Shown here in pieces: positions 6,243 to 6,395 of a DNA stretch of 6,395 nt. Source of the DNA: Planctomycetales bacterium (GTDB taxonomy: Bacteria > Planctomycetota > Planctomycetia > Isosphaerales > Isosphaeraceae). Each line of letters begins with the position of its first letter. Position 1 is the first letter of the stretch. The translations under genes were made by a program, and so were the position numbers. The DNA lies in the NCBI GenBank assembly GCA_027435495.1, contig DAHZZC010000610.1:1-6395 (forward strand), read 5' to 3'. The notes under the pieces were generated by a model. It did no database searches, was not told the DNA's origin, and was given only the letters and a program-made list of their open reading frames with translations.

Positions 6243-6270
6243 CCCCTGTCGCCCCTCAGCCCAATCCCCC
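6243..6270 (-). other. G-quadruplex motif on the minus strand in a C-rich, G-poor tract
   Basis: The + strand has four C-runs at 6243-6246, 6252-6255, 6260-6262 and 6266-6270, separated by 5, 4 and 3 bases. The minus strand therefore fits the canonical four-G-run quadruplex pattern. Over 6241-6300 I count 36 C and only 7 G on the + strand, a skew also typical of Rho-loading (rut) RNA. Which of these matters, if either, cannot be told from sequence. Confidence 0.45.
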
Positions 6271-6395
6271 ACCAGCGCACGCCCACTCTCCCACCCACTC
6301 GCCAACCAGTCCAACTCCTACAGCGGCGAAAATATCCCTCTCCCAGGGTGCTCAACCGCCTCGGTGCCGACGCTCTTCGAGGAGATGAGGGGGAG

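Larger units (their letters stand above)
5953..6395. other. Intergenic stretch with no convincing gene
   Basis: No reading frame on either strand here resembles a protein. Base composition changes along it: 6040-6240 is markedly poorer in G+C than the rest of the window, with an AT patch at 6185-6210. Then 6241-6320 is very rich in C and poor in G. The features I can support are the inverted-repeat cluster at 6135-6158, a promoter-like patch near 6171-6203 and a C-tract motif at 6243-6270. The final 60 bases are open on the minus strand but show no recognisable motif. Confidence 0.6.

Noticed and set aside
1..6395. Frequent CGATC/CGATCG words as a HIP1-like palindromic repeat
   Set aside because: The words are common throughout the genes but not in a fixed octamer context, and they follow from Asp/Ile/Arg codons in a high-GC genome.
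1..6395. CRISPR array or tandem repeat array
   Set aside because: No regularly spaced direct repeats were seen on either strand.

Overview
The window looks like chromosomal DNA of a high-GC member of Planctomycetota, probably from the Isosphaeraceae/Gemmataceae side. The grounds are a DUF1559 (H-X9-DG) pseudopilin-like protein, small hypothetical lipoproteins, and a TPR protein fused to a CRTAC1-type (VCBS/FG-GAP plus ASPIC/UnbV) propeller. This combination and the C/G-ending codon use are typical of that phylum. The assignment is inference from gene content, with no marker gene to confirm it.

Layout: all genes are on the + strand. Bases 1-352 are the 3' end of a DUF1559 protein. Two short lipoproteins follow (466-732 and 816-1052). 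They are diverged tandem paralogues sharing the core FKxTDxxxLxPLxxEMxxxM just after the lipid-attachment cysteine. Next is a membrane-anchored TPR protein (1141-2421). It overlaps by 4 bp a 976-residue protein (2418-5348) made of a membrane anchor, a TPR array, a seven-motif VCBS/FG-GAP propeller and a C-terminal ASPIC/UnbV domain. The TPR array of the second protein aligns colinearly with the whole first TPR protein, so this is a second tandem paralogue pair in which only one copy carries the propeller.

Perfect GC-rich inverted repeats lie after the DUF1559 gene (396-426) and after the second lipoprotein (1074-1094). An interrupted one follows the propeller gene (5399-5431). They may be terminators or processing/attenuation stems; none has a T-tract. 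From 5471 to 5952 there is a dead IS630-family transposase: its N-terminal helix-turn-helix is joined by an internal deletion to the C-terminal catalytic-Glu motif, and the remaining coding pieces lie in three different frames. The last 440 bp hold no convincing gene but contain inverted repeats, an AT-rich promoter-like patch and a very C-rich, G-poor tract.

Taken together, 1-5348 reads as a cell-envelope locus: a pseudopilin-like protein, two lipid-anchored small proteins, and two membrane-anchored TPR scaffolds, one displaying a probably calcium-binding propeller. No function is known to me for this combination. It is the best candidate here for an undescribed system.
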